The notes under the pieces were generated by a model. It worked only from the letters and a program-made list of their open reading frames with translations. It was not told the DNA's origin and made no database searches. DNA of 37,935 bases. It comes from Candidatus Scalindua sp. GTDB lineage: Bacteria; Planctomycetota; Brocadiia; Brocadiales; Scalinduaceae. Each line of letters opens with the position of its first letter. Positions within the stretch are counted from its first letter, which is position 1. Both the position numbers and the translations under genes were made by a program. The stretch is taken from the NCBI GenBank assembly GCA_021776915.1, contig JAIQZU010000067.1:1-37935 (forward strand), in the 5' to 3' direction. Below are positions 1-8,891 of the stretch, one piece after another.

Positions 1-1
1 A

Positions 2-361
2 TCTGAGAAGAAAAATCTCTTCTGCAACATAAAATATGAAATGTGTTATGAAGAAGTAAAAAGAACATTCTCAGAATTTAATAATGTAATAATTATTCGT
101 GGAACAGTCCCTGACATACTGCCTCAGATTCAAGCAGAAAAGGTTTCTTTTGTTCATATTGATATGAATTGTGCAGAACCCGAAATTGCTGCTGGCGAAT
201 ATTTCTGGGATAGGCTTATTAGTTCTTGCGCTCTTCTTCTTGACGACTACGCATATCCTGGATATATTGAACAGAAACATGCATGGGATGATTTCGCTAA
301 GGAAAAGGGTGTACAGGTATTGAGCCTACCAACGGGACAAGGTTTGATCCTCAAACCGTGA
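2..361 (+). CDS. TylF/macrocin-O-methyltransferase-like protein, C-terminal part (5' end outside window)
   Basis: The reading frame is open from the left edge of the window to the stop at 361. The first ATG at 41 is probably internal, because codons 2-40 read through as plausible protein. The visible segment carries the pattern of the C-terminal half of TylF-family SAM-dependent methyltransferases: an acidic FVHIDMN segment, a downstream EPEIAAGEYFWDRL helix and a LLLDDYAYPGY strand-loop, where family members bind a metal with Asp residues. Known members O-methylate sugars of antibiotics or glycans. The SAM-binding N-terminal half is not in the window. It is followed after 65 bp by a CmcI-like protein on the same strand, which suggests glycan methylation. 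Substrate unknown. Confidence 0.7.
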   Translation, partial: SEKKNLFCNIKYEMCYEEVKRTFSEFNNVIIIRGTVPDILPQIQAEKVSFVHIDMNCAEPEIAAGEYFWDRLISSCALLLDDYAYPGYIEQKHAWDDFAKEKGVQVLSLPTGQGLILKP

Positions 362-426
362 GTATTTTTTGGTTTTTCAAAAATTTGTTTTACTAATAAA
401 TCAACTTTTATCTAAAAAATTTAAAA

Positions 427-1158
427 ATGCTTCCAATAGAACAATTTGAGAAAGAAAAAAGTGATCGAATTAGAGCAAACAAGGTCAACAATTTACTTAC
501 AAACGCTGCAGACAGATTTATGATTGAATCCATCCTTGCTAAATATTCATACAATTTTTCATGGATGGGTAGGCCAATTATTCAATACCCCCAGGACATG
601 ATTGCCATGCAAGAGATAATTTGGAATCTAAAGCCTGATCTGATTATAGAAACAGGTATTGCTCATGGAGGTTCCATCATATTCTCTGCTTCTCTTTTAG
701 AGATTATTGGTAAGGGTGAAGTGCTGGGAATTGATGTGGATATTCGAGAACACAACCGGGCTGAGATTGAAAAGCATCCTATGTTCAACCGTATTACTAT
801 GATTGGAGGATCATCTGTTCATTCAGAAGTTATTGAACAGGTGAGAACTCACGTTGCAGGCAAATTAACTGTTATGGTAGTACTGGATTCAAATCATACA
901 CATAAGCACGTTCTAAGTGAATTAGAACTTTACTCTCCGTTTGTAACGAAAGATAGTTATATTGTTGTATTTGATACAATATTAGAAGATATGCCTGAGA
1001 ATGCATGTTCTAATAGGCCTTGGGGTAAAGGTAATAATCCAAAGACCGCCGTACATGAATTTCTGAAAACTCATGATGAGTTTGTGATTGATAAAGACAT
1101 CGAAAACAAACTGCTTATTACCGCTGCACCGGACGGGTATTTGAGACGTGTAAAATAG
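427..1158 (+). CDS. CmcI / cephalosporin hydroxylase-family protein (probable sugar O-methyltransferase)
   Basis: This 243-residue protein looks like the CmcI family, named for cephalosporin hydroxylase but including rhamnosyl O-methyltransferases and many glycan-cluster members. Visible features are the pre-motif PQDMIAMQEIIWNLKPDLIIETG (residues about 56-78), the glycine-rich IAHGGSIIFSAS SAM-binding segment, the acidic GIDVDIR strand, and the VVLDSNHTHKHVLSELELY segment with the Asp/His residues typical of the family. The length is normal and the ATG start has no clear ribosome binding site. Its place between a TylF-like methyltransferase and a glycosyltransferase makes O-methylation of a surface sugar more likely than hydroxylation. 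That role is inferred. Confidence 0.8.
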   Translation: MLPIEQFEKEKSDRIRANKVNNLLTNAADRFMIESILAKYSYNFSWMGRPIIQYPQDMIAMQEIIWNLKPDLIIETGIAHGGSIIFSASLLEIIGKGEVLGIDVDIREHNRAEIEKHPMFNRITMIGGSSVHSEVIEQVRTHVAGKLTVMVVLDSNHTHKHVLSELELYSPFVTKDSYIVVFDTILEDMPENACSNRPWGKGNNPKTAVHEFLKTHDEFVIDKDIENKLLITAAPDGYLRRVK

Positions 1159-1211
1159 CAAATTCATATCAAAACATTTATGTTCCTATTTAAAAAGTAT
1201 TTTTTAAGCTA

Positions 1212-2078
1212 TTGACTATATTTAACCCAATTGTCAGTATAGGTATGCCTGTTTATAATGAAGAACAGTTTATAAGAAAATCCTTGGATTCATTATTAGC
1301 CCAGTCATTTAAAGATTTTGAACTCATCATCTCAAATAATGCATCAACGGACAGTACAGGGCAAATATGTCTCAAATATGCAGCTAAGGATAATCGTATT
1401 CGATATAGTCATTACGATGAAAATCTTGGATCTAATGAAAACTTTAATCGGACTTTTAAATTATCGAGAGGGAAGTATTTTCTCTGGGCATCAGGACATG
1501 ATCTTAGGCAGGAAGATTATATATCTAAATGTTTGGAAATTCTAGAAGCTGATGAGACCGTTGTTCTATGTTGCCCGAAGGCAAGGTGGATAAACTCTGA
1601 TGGTGAGCTTGGCGTTTTTATCTCTGGAAATATTGATACAAGGGGTCTAAGCTCTATGTCACAATTTTATAAGACAATATGGGGTCTTGGCTATGGATTC
1701 CCGATTTACGGAATTATAAGATCCTGTTTGTTGAAAAAAACAGGGCTTTTTCCAAGAGCGATTGGAGCAGATATTGTCTTGCTAACTGAATTATCCCTTT
1801 TAGGTGCGTTTGCCCAGGTGTCTGAGTCATGTCTTTATATACGTAAGCTTTCTGATTATGGAAGTTGGGAACATTACATTTTAAAATCCTTTGGACCTGA
1901 AATAAATCGTCGTTCAGTTTGGTATTTATATAATAGATGGATTTACGAACATATACGTGTGATAGCAAGGCATGTAAGAAGTTTTCGAGGAAGATATATT
2001 CGTATGCTTTTAGTAATTATTTGCATTCTTAGAAAATATAGATGGATATTGCTTAGGCTCATAAGAAATTCAAATTAA
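1212..2078 (+). CDS. Family 2 glycosyltransferase
   Basis: This 288-residue protein starts at TTG, because no upstream ATG exists in frame and the first internal Met falls inside the conserved N-terminal strand. The GT-A fold is clear: VSIGMPVYNEEQFIRKSL at the N-terminus, an ISNNASTDST nucleotide-binding segment, and RGKYFLWASGHD, where residues 95-97 (Gly-His-Asp) sit at the usual DxD position. The C-terminal about 70 residues are basic and aromatic, possibly an amphipathic membrane-association region. It would transfer a sugar from a nucleotide donor to a growing surface glycan at the cytoplasmic membrane. Donor and acceptor cannot be read from the sequence. It sits 53 bp after the CmcI-like gene on the same strand. 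Confidence 0.85.
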   Translation: MTIFNPIVSIGMPVYNEEQFIRKSLDSLLAQSFKDFELIISNNASTDSTGQICLKYAAKDNRIRYSHYDENLGSNENFNRTFKLSRGKYFLWASGHDLRQEDYISKCLEILEADETVVLCCPKARWINSDGELGVFISGNIDTRGLSSMSQFYKTIWGLGYGFPIYGIIRSCLLKKTGLFPRAIGADIVLLTELSLLGAFAQVSESCLYIRKLSDYGSWEHYILKSFGPEINRRSVWYLYNRWIYEHIRVIARHVRSFRGRYIRMLLVIICILRKYRWILLRLIRNSN

Positions 2079-2142
2079 AAAATGACGTGATTCTCTTAAG
2101 TGTAACTATAACTATTCTGAAGGAATAGCTTTCAGGTTTATT

Positions 2143-2916
2143 ATGATTTCTGAAAAGTCACAGTCGGCCCCTATACATAGCTTTAATTTGGGCTGCAGGG
2201 TGGCCGTCAGTTCTGCGATAGACTGGTTCTTTGAGAATGTAGATGAGGGCATAATCCTTGAGGACGACTGCTTGCCAAATCAATCGTTCTTCCGGTTCTG
2301 CCAGGAGATGCTTCAAAAGTATCGTGATGATGAGAGAATTATGCAAATTAGTGGCAGCAATTTGCTTGGTCAGAAAACGTTTAATGCAAGCTACTATTTC
2401 TCGAAGCTGAACGACATTTGGGGCTGGGCAACCTGGAGAAGTGCATGGAGTCGGTTTGATATAAATATGAAGAGTTTTCCTCTATTTAAGGAACAGCGAC
2501 AGATAGAAAACTATTTTGAAGACAAAGAAGTACTAAAATGGTTAATGAGTTATTTTCAAGAATCCTTTGACGGCTTGGGAAGCGTATGGACATCACAATG
2601 GTCGTATGCAATATGCTCGCAAAATGGTCTTACAATAGTCCCAACTGTTAACCTGGTAAGCAATATTGGTTTTGGAATGAGTAATAGTACTCATGGTGGT
2701 GGAGATAACTGGAACCTTTATGCTGATACTGAGACTTATGAAATGAGTGAAATAATCCATCCATCTTTTGTTCTACCTGACAAAGAAGCTGATTTATTGC
2801 GGTTTGAAACAATTCGCAAGACGGACCCTCGCCTGTTTCTTACCAGGCGTATAAGATCCGGAATCAAAGCCGTTATGAAAAAGTTTATACCAAGGAGATA
2901 TCATAGAGCGATGTAG
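2143..2916 (+). CDS. GT-A glycosyltransferase-like protein, N-terminally truncated
   Basis: The 257-residue ORF matches, by recall, the middle and C-terminal part of a bacterial GT-A (GNT-I-like) family often annotated as HlpA-like. Visible motifs are NLGCRVAVSSAIDWFFENV, the acidic GIILEDDCLP (metal/nucleotide site), IMQISGSN and the aromatic DIWGWATWRSAW. Full-length members normally carry about 80-90 residues before NLGC, including the first nucleotide-binding strand. Here only about 15 unrelated-looking residues precede it. The in-frame upstream sequence runs to a stop at 2083-2085 without the missing domain. The gene is therefore probably a 5'-truncated remnant or a recombination product and may be inactive. 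It lies between a GT2 gene and a repeat-like spacer. Confidence 0.7.
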   Translation: MISEKSQSAPIHSFNLGCRVAVSSAIDWFFENVDEGIILEDDCLPNQSFFRFCQEMLQKYRDDERIMQISGSNLLGQKTFNASYYFSKLNDIWGWATWRSAWSRFDINMKSFPLFKEQRQIENYFEDKEVLKWLMSYFQESFDGLGSVWTSQWSYAICSQNGLTIVPTVNLVSNIGFGMSNSTHGGGDNWNLYADTETYEMSEIIHPSFVLPDKEADLLRFETIRKTDPRLFLTRRIRSGIKAVMKKFIPRRYHRAM

Positions 2917-3215
2917 CCACCCGCCTGAATGGTGAAGTCGGGCAGGCAGCTTAATTGTTGATTGACGATTGATGATTTTGATTGATTCATATTATACTCT
3001 TGAACAATTTATAATATGCAGCTTGAAAATTGCGAACGTTAAAGTATAGAGAGACATAGCTGCTCTCCATCCATAAGCCCTCCCTGATGAATCCATGCCC
3101 GACAAATGGCAGGCGGGCGTTCAAACGGATCGGGCAGGCCCAAATTACCTAAATTTAAAAAACTACTTTTGACGTCCCGCTAGAGCAATAGTTCACTGCT
3201 TAGCTTCTACAAGTT
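2917..3215. other. Intergenic spacer with short repeated words, no gene seen
   Basis: This space of about 300 bases has no plausible coding sequence. It contains GC-rich words of the type CGGGCAGGC (near 2939 and 3139) with complementary forms (near 2921 and 3110), and a low-complexity stretch built of ATTGATGATT-like words (2955-2990). Similar ATTGATGATTGA words recur at 5113-5140 after the ABC transporter. No clear promoter or terminator could be assigned. Confidence 0.5.
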
Positions 3216-5078
3216 ATGAAATCATCAGGTTTAACGGATTTTCACGCTGAAAAAATATCCTTCACTCTGGTACAAGCCTTTCGTGCTATTTTCAACAGTC
3301 TACCAAAGCAGCGGAAAATGCAATTTCTGGCGCTCTTATTTTTTATGCTGTTTTCTGCCGTGATTGAGACTGTGGCCCTCGGCAGTATCGCATTTTTCGC
3401 CTCCGCTGTATCAGATCCTGATGCAATGTTAAAATCAATATATATTACTACCGCTGGAGAATTCCTGCATGTAGAATTTTTATCGCATAAAAAGGGACTG
3501 ATTGTAACATTAAGTGTTCTTGTAATGGGCCTGGTCGTCTTGAAGAATGTTGTGTTGGCTAATATCACTTACTGGAGTATTCGGTTTGGAGCTGTTGTTG
3601 ATGCGTTTTTTGGTAGTAAAATGTTAAGTGGTTTTATGCGCTTGCCATATGAGTGGCATCTGTATCGCAATTCTGCTGATTTAGTCATTGCTGTAAATTG
3701 GCGCGGGTATTTAGGAACGTATTACATAAATACTATATTACAGTTACTTTGTTGTTGCTTTGTAGTTTTATTCTTATTTATAACGTTGCTTTGTGTTGAA
3801 CCTGTAATTTCTCTATTGTGTATAGTATTCCTGGGAGGCACTGGAGTATTTGTATATAAGATAATACGCAAAAGATTAGATCACGCTGCTGAAATACGAA
3901 ACGAGTATGAGGAAGTTACTAACAGGGAGGTGACCAGGGCAATTCATGGTGTGAAGGATATCAAGGTATTTGGAAGGGAAGGCTTTTTTATTCGGGATTA
4001 TGTGAAGCATGTATATGATCTGGCTCGTCATTTGAGCTTGTTGCAGTTTTTTCAAGGCGCTCCGGCATGGATTTTAGAGACTATCGGTTTTTTTATGATC
4101 ATGGCATCCGTCAGTTTGATGTTTTTTATGGATTTGACGGAAGCCAGAATTACTGGGATTATAGCTTTACTTGTAGTGACAGCATGGAGGGTGCTTCCGG
4201 CTACAAATCGTATTCTGGCTAGTTTTACCACACTACGGAATTCACTGCCCTATATCCAGAGGTTATTTCAATATTTGGCTGAAATAGAAACTATCGCAGA
4301 TAAGAGTGAATTGGCACCATCGAAACCGGGTAAAGTTCCGAAGATTAATTTCATCAAAGAATTACGAGCAGAAAATATCAGTTTTGCATATAATAAGTCC
4401 GAAAGAAAAGTTTTACAGGATATTAATTTTGTCATTGAAAAAGGACAAACGGTCGGAATAATCGGGATATCCGGTGCCGGCAAGAGTACGTTGGTAGACA
4501 TTCTTATCGGGCTTTTAGAACCTACTCAGGGCCGGGTTATGATTGATGGAGCATGTCTTGACAGCAATTCACAGAACAGTTGGACACGAATGATCGGTTA
4601 TGTATCACAAACGCCTTATATTTTTGATGGAACATTGGCAGAAAACATAGCATTTGGCATGGATGATGGGATCATTAATAGAGACAGGGTGTTTGACTGC
4701 TGCTCTATGGCGGCCATAGACTTTCTGGAAGAAATGTCAAGGGGTATAGATACTCATATAGGTGAACGAGGAGTAAGATTGTCGGGGGGGCAGCGGCAGC
4801 GTGTGGCTATTGCCAGGGCGCTCTATCATCGACCACAGGTCATGATCTTTGATGAAGCTACCAGCTCTCTGGATACAATGAACGAAAAGGCAATTCAAAA
4901 GACTATTTACACTTTTAAGGGTAAACTGACATTAATAATTATAGCGCACAGATTGAGTACCGTGGAAGATTGTGATTTGCTGATCTGGATAGATAAAGGT
5001 AGAATTAGGAAGATTGATACACCAGATGAGATTTTAGCTTTATATCATGGCAAAAACGATATGGACAGTGCGGTATAG
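3216..5078 (+). CDS. ABC exporter, fused permease-ATPase (MsbA/PglK-like flippase)
   Basis: This 620-residue half-transporter has an N-terminal membrane domain with about six hydrophobic segments (roughly residues 38-62, 95-116, 173-195, 196-215, 286-306 and 311-330) and a C-terminal nucleotide-binding domain. The ATPase motifs are complete: Walker A GISGAGKST at 417-425, Q-loop VSQTPYIFDG, signature LSGGQ at 522-526, Walker B ending in Asp-Glu at 546-547, and the switch His at 578. Such proteins work as homodimers in the inner membrane. In glycan loci they flip lipid-linked oligosaccharides, as PglK does, or export lipid A precursors, as MsbA does. No Wzx-type flippase is visible in the window, so this is the likely translocator for the lipid-linked unit. 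Substrate is inferred from context. Confidence 0.88.
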   Translation: MKSSGLTDFHAEKISFTLVQAFRAIFNSLPKQRKMQFLALLFFMLFSAVIETVALGSIAFFASAVSDPDAMLKSIYITTAGEFLHVEFLSHKKGLIVTLSVLVMGLVVLKNVVLANITYWSIRFGAVVDAFFGSKMLSGFMRLPYEWHLYRNSADLVIAVNWRGYLGTYYINTILQLLCCCFVVLFLFITLLCVEPVISLLCIVFLGGTGVFVYKIIRKRLDHAAEIRNEYEEVTNREVTRAIHGVKDIKVFGREGFFIRDYVKHVYDLARHLSLLQFFQGAPAWILETIGFFMIMASVSLMFFMDLTEARITGIIALLVVTAWRVLPATNRILASFTTLRNSLPYIQRLFQYLAEIETIADKSELAPSKPGKVPKINFIKELRAENISFAYNKSERKVLQDINFVIEKGQTVGIIGISGAGKSTLVDILIGLLEPTQGRVMIDGACLDSNSQNSWTRMIGYVSQTPYIFDGTLAENIAFGMDDGIINRDRVFDCCSMAAIDFLEEMSRGIDTHIGERGVRLSGGQRQRVAIARALYHRPQVMIFDEATSSLDTMNEKAIQKTIYTFKGKLTLIIIAHRLSTVEDCDLLIWIDKGRIRKIDTPDEILALYHGKNDMDSAV

Positions 5079-5263
5079 CCACTTACCATCGATCTGTGGT
5101 GTAGTCCTTTTTATTGATGATTGAAGACTGACAATTGACTACTTAAGAGGTCCTGAATTTACTACTGCCACTGTTTAATCTAAACAGACCTTTTTGAACA
5201 ACTTAACAATATTGTGGTGGAGTCGGGAATATAATACTAAATTATTAAATGTAATTACAAGAT

Positions 5264-6379
5264 ATGCAGGTAGTTGTAGACGGGATAATTTATCAAAATC
5301 CAAAATGTGGAATTTCAAGGCTTTTTAGTGAAATTCTTCCCCGAGTGTGTTGCAAAGATGATTCATTACGCATAAAATTATTTACTGAGGGGCGCATTAG
5401 ACAGGAGCTGCCTAAGCATCCTCATATTTCACATCTTCCCATCCTTCCTGTTGCAAGGTATATGAATGCATTTGGAGTTTGTAATTCTATCACAAAAACA
5501 ACCAGAAACCTTATGTTGCAAAAATATTTTGGTAGTGGAAAGGAGAAAATATGGCATTCGACCTATTATTCATTACCAAAGCGCTGGTATGGGCCAAAAG
5601 TTGTTAGTGTATATGATATGATTATCGAGTTGTTTAAAAAGGATGTCTCCGTTTCCAAGAGAGACGAAATCGTTGAGAACAAACGAGAATCGGTTCTTTC
5701 AGCCGATGCTGTGATTTGTATATCTCAAACAACCAAGCGTGATGTACAACAGCTTTATAATGTAAACGACGACTCTATCTTTGTTATTCCTTTAGCCTGC
5801 AGTGAAGCTTTCAGGCCATTGACTGAGCATAATGTTAGTTTTGGTGGAAAAGAAATAAACCCGTTTATTCTATATATTGGCGCTCGTAATTCGTACAAAA
5901 ATTTCCATAGCTTGATTAAGGCATATAGTATTTGGGCGCAGAGAAAGGAAGTCGCGCTTGTAACAGTTGGACGTCCATGGTTGAATGACGAAAGAAGCAT
6001 GTTGTTGGAGTTGGGTATTCAGGAGAGAGTACATCTTTTTGAAAATATTGATGACGTTATGTTGTGTCGACTTTATAATCAAGCGGTTGCGTTTGTATAC
6101 CCCTCTCTTTATGAAGGTTTTGGTATTCCTCTCCTGGAGTCCATGGCCTGTGGTTGTCCGATCATAGCTTCCTGTATTCCTTCGACAGTTGAGGTAGCAG
6201 GGGATTGCCCGATTTATTTTGAGCCTACCGAGATAGATGACTTAATCAATGCTTTTGATATTGCTGTGACTGAAGGGCGCAACTATGAACGAGTGAGGTT
6301 GGGACTTGAACGATCAAGAGCTTTTTCCTGGGATCAAACTGCTGCTCAGACACTTGAAGTATATCATACAATTTCATGA
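5264..6379 (+). CDS. Family 4 glycosyltransferase (GT-B), mannosyltransferase-like
   Basis: This 371-residue GT-B protein has an N-terminal acceptor domain beginning VVVDGIIYQNPKCGISR and a C-terminal GT4 domain with FILYIGARNSYKN, VTVGRPW and the diagnostic E-x7-E pair at Glu284 and Glu292 (YEGFGIPLLESMACGCPI). It retains configuration at the anomeric carbon and uses a nucleotide sugar, often GDP-mannose in close relatives. The start is the first ATG of the frame, without an evident ribosome binding site. It lies 185 bp after the ABC transporter and 105 bp before a radical SAM gene, all on the same strand. Length is normal; exact specificity is not readable. Confidence 0.88.
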   Translation: MQVVVDGIIYQNPKCGISRLFSEILPRVCCKDDSLRIKLFTEGRIRQELPKHPHISHLPILPVARYMNAFGVCNSITKTTRNLMLQKYFGSGKEKIWHSTYYSLPKRWYGPKVVSVYDMIIELFKKDVSVSKRDEIVENKRESVLSADAVICISQTTKRDVQQLYNVNDDSIFVIPLACSEAFRPLTEHNVSFGGKEINPFILYIGARNSYKNFHSLIKAYSIWAQRKEVALVTVGRPWLNDERSMLLELGIQERVHLFENIDDVMLCRLYNQAVAFVYPSLYEGFGIPLLESMACGCPIIASCIPSTVEVAGDCPIYFEPTEIDDLINAFDIAVTEGRNYERVRLGLERSRAFSWDQTAAQTLEVYHTIS

Positions 6380-6390
6380 GATTATTGAAT

Positions 6391-6438
6391 TGCCCATTGA
6401 TTTGATTGGGTAAAGAGGGAAAAGTTCACTTTCCCAGT
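6391..6438. other. Two adjacent hairpins between GT4 and radical SAM genes
   Basis: CCCATT (6394-6399) pairs with ATTGGG (6406-6411), and GGGAAA pairs with TTTCCC (about 6418-6436). No clear T-run follows, so a rho-independent terminator is uncertain. It may be an RNA processing or attenuation structure. Confidence 0.3.
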
Positions 6439-6484
6439 GAGTTGTTGTAATGTATAGGTTTTTTTAACATCTAATTCTTTTCCT

Positions 6485-7819
6485 ATGGCAAGAATACTAT
6501 TTGTTCAAAATTGTGATATTGAATTATATGCAATCATGAATATTGCTTCATACATCAAAGAATATCATCAGGTTAAAGTGTCTATAGGGCCAGGTAGAAA
6601 ACCCATTGAAGATTATAAAACATTTAAACCAGATGTAATTGGAGCTTATGTTCTCACCAAAGATCATTCTTACGTCCTGGAGCTATCAAAACAACTAAAA
6701 GAGATTAATAACAAGTGCCTTATTATATTAGGAGGACCACACCCTACATTCTATAAAGATATTATACATGAAGAAAACATTGATGCTATTTGTGTTGGGG
6801 AAGGAGAGAAACCAATATTAAGTTTATTAGACAGAATAGAAAACAATAAGGATTATATAGATATTCCATCAATATGGGTGAAAAAGAATAACAAAATATA
6901 TAAAAATGATCATGGTTCATTTCTGGAATCAGCTGAAATTCCACTGCCAGATAGAACAATATATAATGATTATCCGGAAATTTATTATTCCTCTAAAGTA
7001 AATGTCATTTGTTCACGCGGCTGTCCTTATGATTGTGCTTTTTGCATAAATCATGGAGTGAAAGAGATGTATGGATCACGTTTTTATAGAATAAGAGATA
7101 TAGATGCTATCATCCAGGAAATACTTTTAGTCAAGAAAAACAATAAAAATATAAAAACCATTTCATTCCAGGATGATATTTTTGGCATGAATAAGAAATG
7201 GCTTAGGGAATTCATACAAGAATATAAGAAAAAGATCAACATCCCTTTTTATTGCTTATTGAGGTGTGATGTTGTATCAAACGAAATAATCGGCTTGCTT
7301 AAAGAGGGGGGATGTTTTGAAATTGGCATAGGTGTTGAAACTGGCGATGAAAATCTTCGTAACAAAGTCTTAAAAAAGAGACTAAAAGATAGTATCATAA
7401 CAAAAGCAGTTAGAATATTTAAAAGATATAATGTCAAATTTCATACTTTTAACATGTTTGGCTTACCTGGAGAAAACCTTTCTCTGGCTTATAAAACGGT
7501 AGCATTAAATGTAGCATTAAAGCCTGATGTAGCGTGGTCTGCAATATTTCAACCATATCCCGGCACAGAACACTTTAACGAAGCTTGTAAAGACAAATTA
7601 CTCAGCTCCTCGTTTGGCAGGTTTAAAGTTAATTATGCTTATAATAACGATTATAAGTGTATTCAAAGATTACAAAAGTTTTTTTTACTTGCTACTAAGT
7701 ATAGATTTATCAGGTTGCTTCTTCCAATCTTAATAAGATTACCACTGGATAATTTATACGATAAGCTTTCTGCATATAGCTGGTATAAGCTTTATTATAA
7801 AAGAATATCAAACCAATAA
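6485..7819 (+). CDS. B12-binding-domain radical SAM protein
   Basis: This 444-residue protein has an N-terminal cobalamin-binding-like Rossmann domain (FKPDVIGAYVLTKDH, IILGGPHPTFY, ICVGEGEKPI, about residues 45-115) and a radical SAM core whose CxxxCxxC cysteines are C180, C184 and C187. Further core features are FQDDIFG, the glutamate-rich IGVETGDENL and NMFGLPGE. Relatives (BchE/P-methylase type) catalyse cyclisations, methylations or C-C bond chemistry using SAM with or without cobalamin. The codon use looks more AT-rich and Lys/Asn-rich than in neighbouring genes, which hints at separate acquisition. It sits between two glycosyltransferases, so modification of a sugar, lipid carrier or attached group is plausible. 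Reaction unknown. Confidence 0.85.
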   Translation: MARILFVQNCDIELYAIMNIASYIKEYHQVKVSIGPGRKPIEDYKTFKPDVIGAYVLTKDHSYVLELSKQLKEINNKCLIILGGPHPTFYKDIIHEENIDAICVGEGEKPILSLLDRIENNKDYIDIPSIWVKKNNKIYKNDHGSFLESAEIPLPDRTIYNDYPEIYYSSKVNVICSRGCPYDCAFCINHGVKEMYGSRFYRIRDIDAIIQEILLVKKNNKNIKTISFQDDIFGMNKKWLREFIQEYKKKINIPFYCLLRCDVVSNEIIGLLKEGGCFEIGIGVETGDENLRNKVLKKRLKDSIITKAVRIFKRYNVKFHTFNMFGLPGENLSLAYKTVALNVALKPDVAWSAIFQPYPGTEHFNEACKDKLLSSSFGRFKVNYAYNNDYKCIQRLQKFFLLATKYRFIRLLLPILIRLPLDNLYDKLSAYSWYKLYYKRISNQ

Positions 7820-7862
7820 ATTCTAGGTTCAACTAAAAAGTTAAATCAAATCTCATTAAACA

Positions 7863-8789
7863 ATGCATTGCCCAAATCTGATTGAGCTTCCATCGCCTCC
7901 GTTCGGAAAAACAGGATGGCCCTGGACAGAAGATAACTCTCTAATATCGAATACTATTTCGGATTCTTGGCCTAAAGTCACTATTATTACCCCCAGTTAT
8001 AACCAGGGATATTTTACTGAAGAGACCATTCGCTCAGTGCTTTTGCAAGGATATTCAAATCTTGAGTATATTATTATTGACGGTGGCAGTTCAGACGACT
8101 CAGTAGATATAATTAAAAAATATGAACCATGGCTTACATATTGGGTAAGCGAAGGAGATAATGGTCAGTCACACGCAATAAATAAAGGTTGGAGGAAATC
8201 AACAGGGGACGTTCTAGCTTATCTCAATTCTGACGACACTTATGAGCAAGGTGCGATAATACATGCTGTCAAATATTTACAACAATATTCAGATGTGGAC
8301 ATGGTTTACAGTGATGTTAATTTAATAGATCATGAGAGTAAGATTGTAAGGCCCTTTCCAGCAAGAGAATATGATGTTGAAAGATATATAAAGGATGTTA
8401 GGTATTTTATACCTCAACAGGGCGTATTTTTTAAGCGCAGGGTTTTTGATAAAATAGGCTATCTTGATGAGAAGTTACAATATAGAATGGATCGTGATTA
8501 TTTTATCAGGATAGGGATGTCCGGGAATGTAAGGAAAATCCCTGGATGTTTTTCCAATTTTAGAACACATGCAAATGCAAAATCGACGGCAATAAGTGTA
8601 AAGAAATTATTTGATGAGTCTGTATTTGTTGGAAACCGGTATGGGGCTTCTTACTCTTTTTGGGTATACATACGCTTGTATTTGGAATTGTTTATGCGCT
8701 TGTTAATTGTAAATCCTGTTTCTTCTTCTTCACGTGGAAGAAAGATATTACAGTTTATGAAGAAAAGAAATTTGGCTCTCTGGTCTTAA
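7863..8789 (+). CDS. Family 2 glycosyltransferase (WcaA-like)
   Basis: This 308-residue GT-A protein begins with a short extension before VTIITPSYNQGYFTEETIRSV, the canonical GT2 first strand and helix. Next come YIIIDGGSSDDSVDII and the metal-binding YLNSDD (S123-D124-D125), then a second acidic segment DMVYSDVNLID and YRMDRDYFIRIG, which carries the catalytic-base region. The C-terminus is basic and aromatic but has no strong transmembrane segment. It is a membrane-associated, cytoplasmic-face transferase for surface glycan assembly. The gene follows the radical SAM gene by 43 bp and precedes the polymerase-like gene by about 100 bp. Donor sugar unknown. Confidence 0.88.
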   Translation: MHCPNLIELPSPPFGKTGWPWTEDNSLISNTISDSWPKVTIITPSYNQGYFTEETIRSVLLQGYSNLEYIIIDGGSSDDSVDIIKKYEPWLTYWVSEGDNGQSHAINKGWRKSTGDVLAYLNSDDTYEQGAIIHAVKYLQQYSDVDMVYSDVNLIDHESKIVRPFPAREYDVERYIKDVRYFIPQQGVFFKRRVFDKIGYLDEKLQYRMDRDYFIRIGMSGNVRKIPGCFSNFRTHANAKSTAISVKKLFDESVFVGNRYGASYSFWVYIRLYLELFMRLLIVNPVSSSSRGRKILQFMKKRNLALWS

Positions 8790-8891
8790 CTCTATAAAAT
8801 TACTGATTTGTCCAAACATGTATTTCAAAAAAGGTTTGTGGTACGGCCTGTAGTTAAAGATAAATTACAAAAAAAATAAAGATTTAGCGTA

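Noticed and set aside
6391-6438. Considered as a strong rho-independent terminator
   Set aside because: The hairpins are short and no T-run follows, so only a weak structure call is made.
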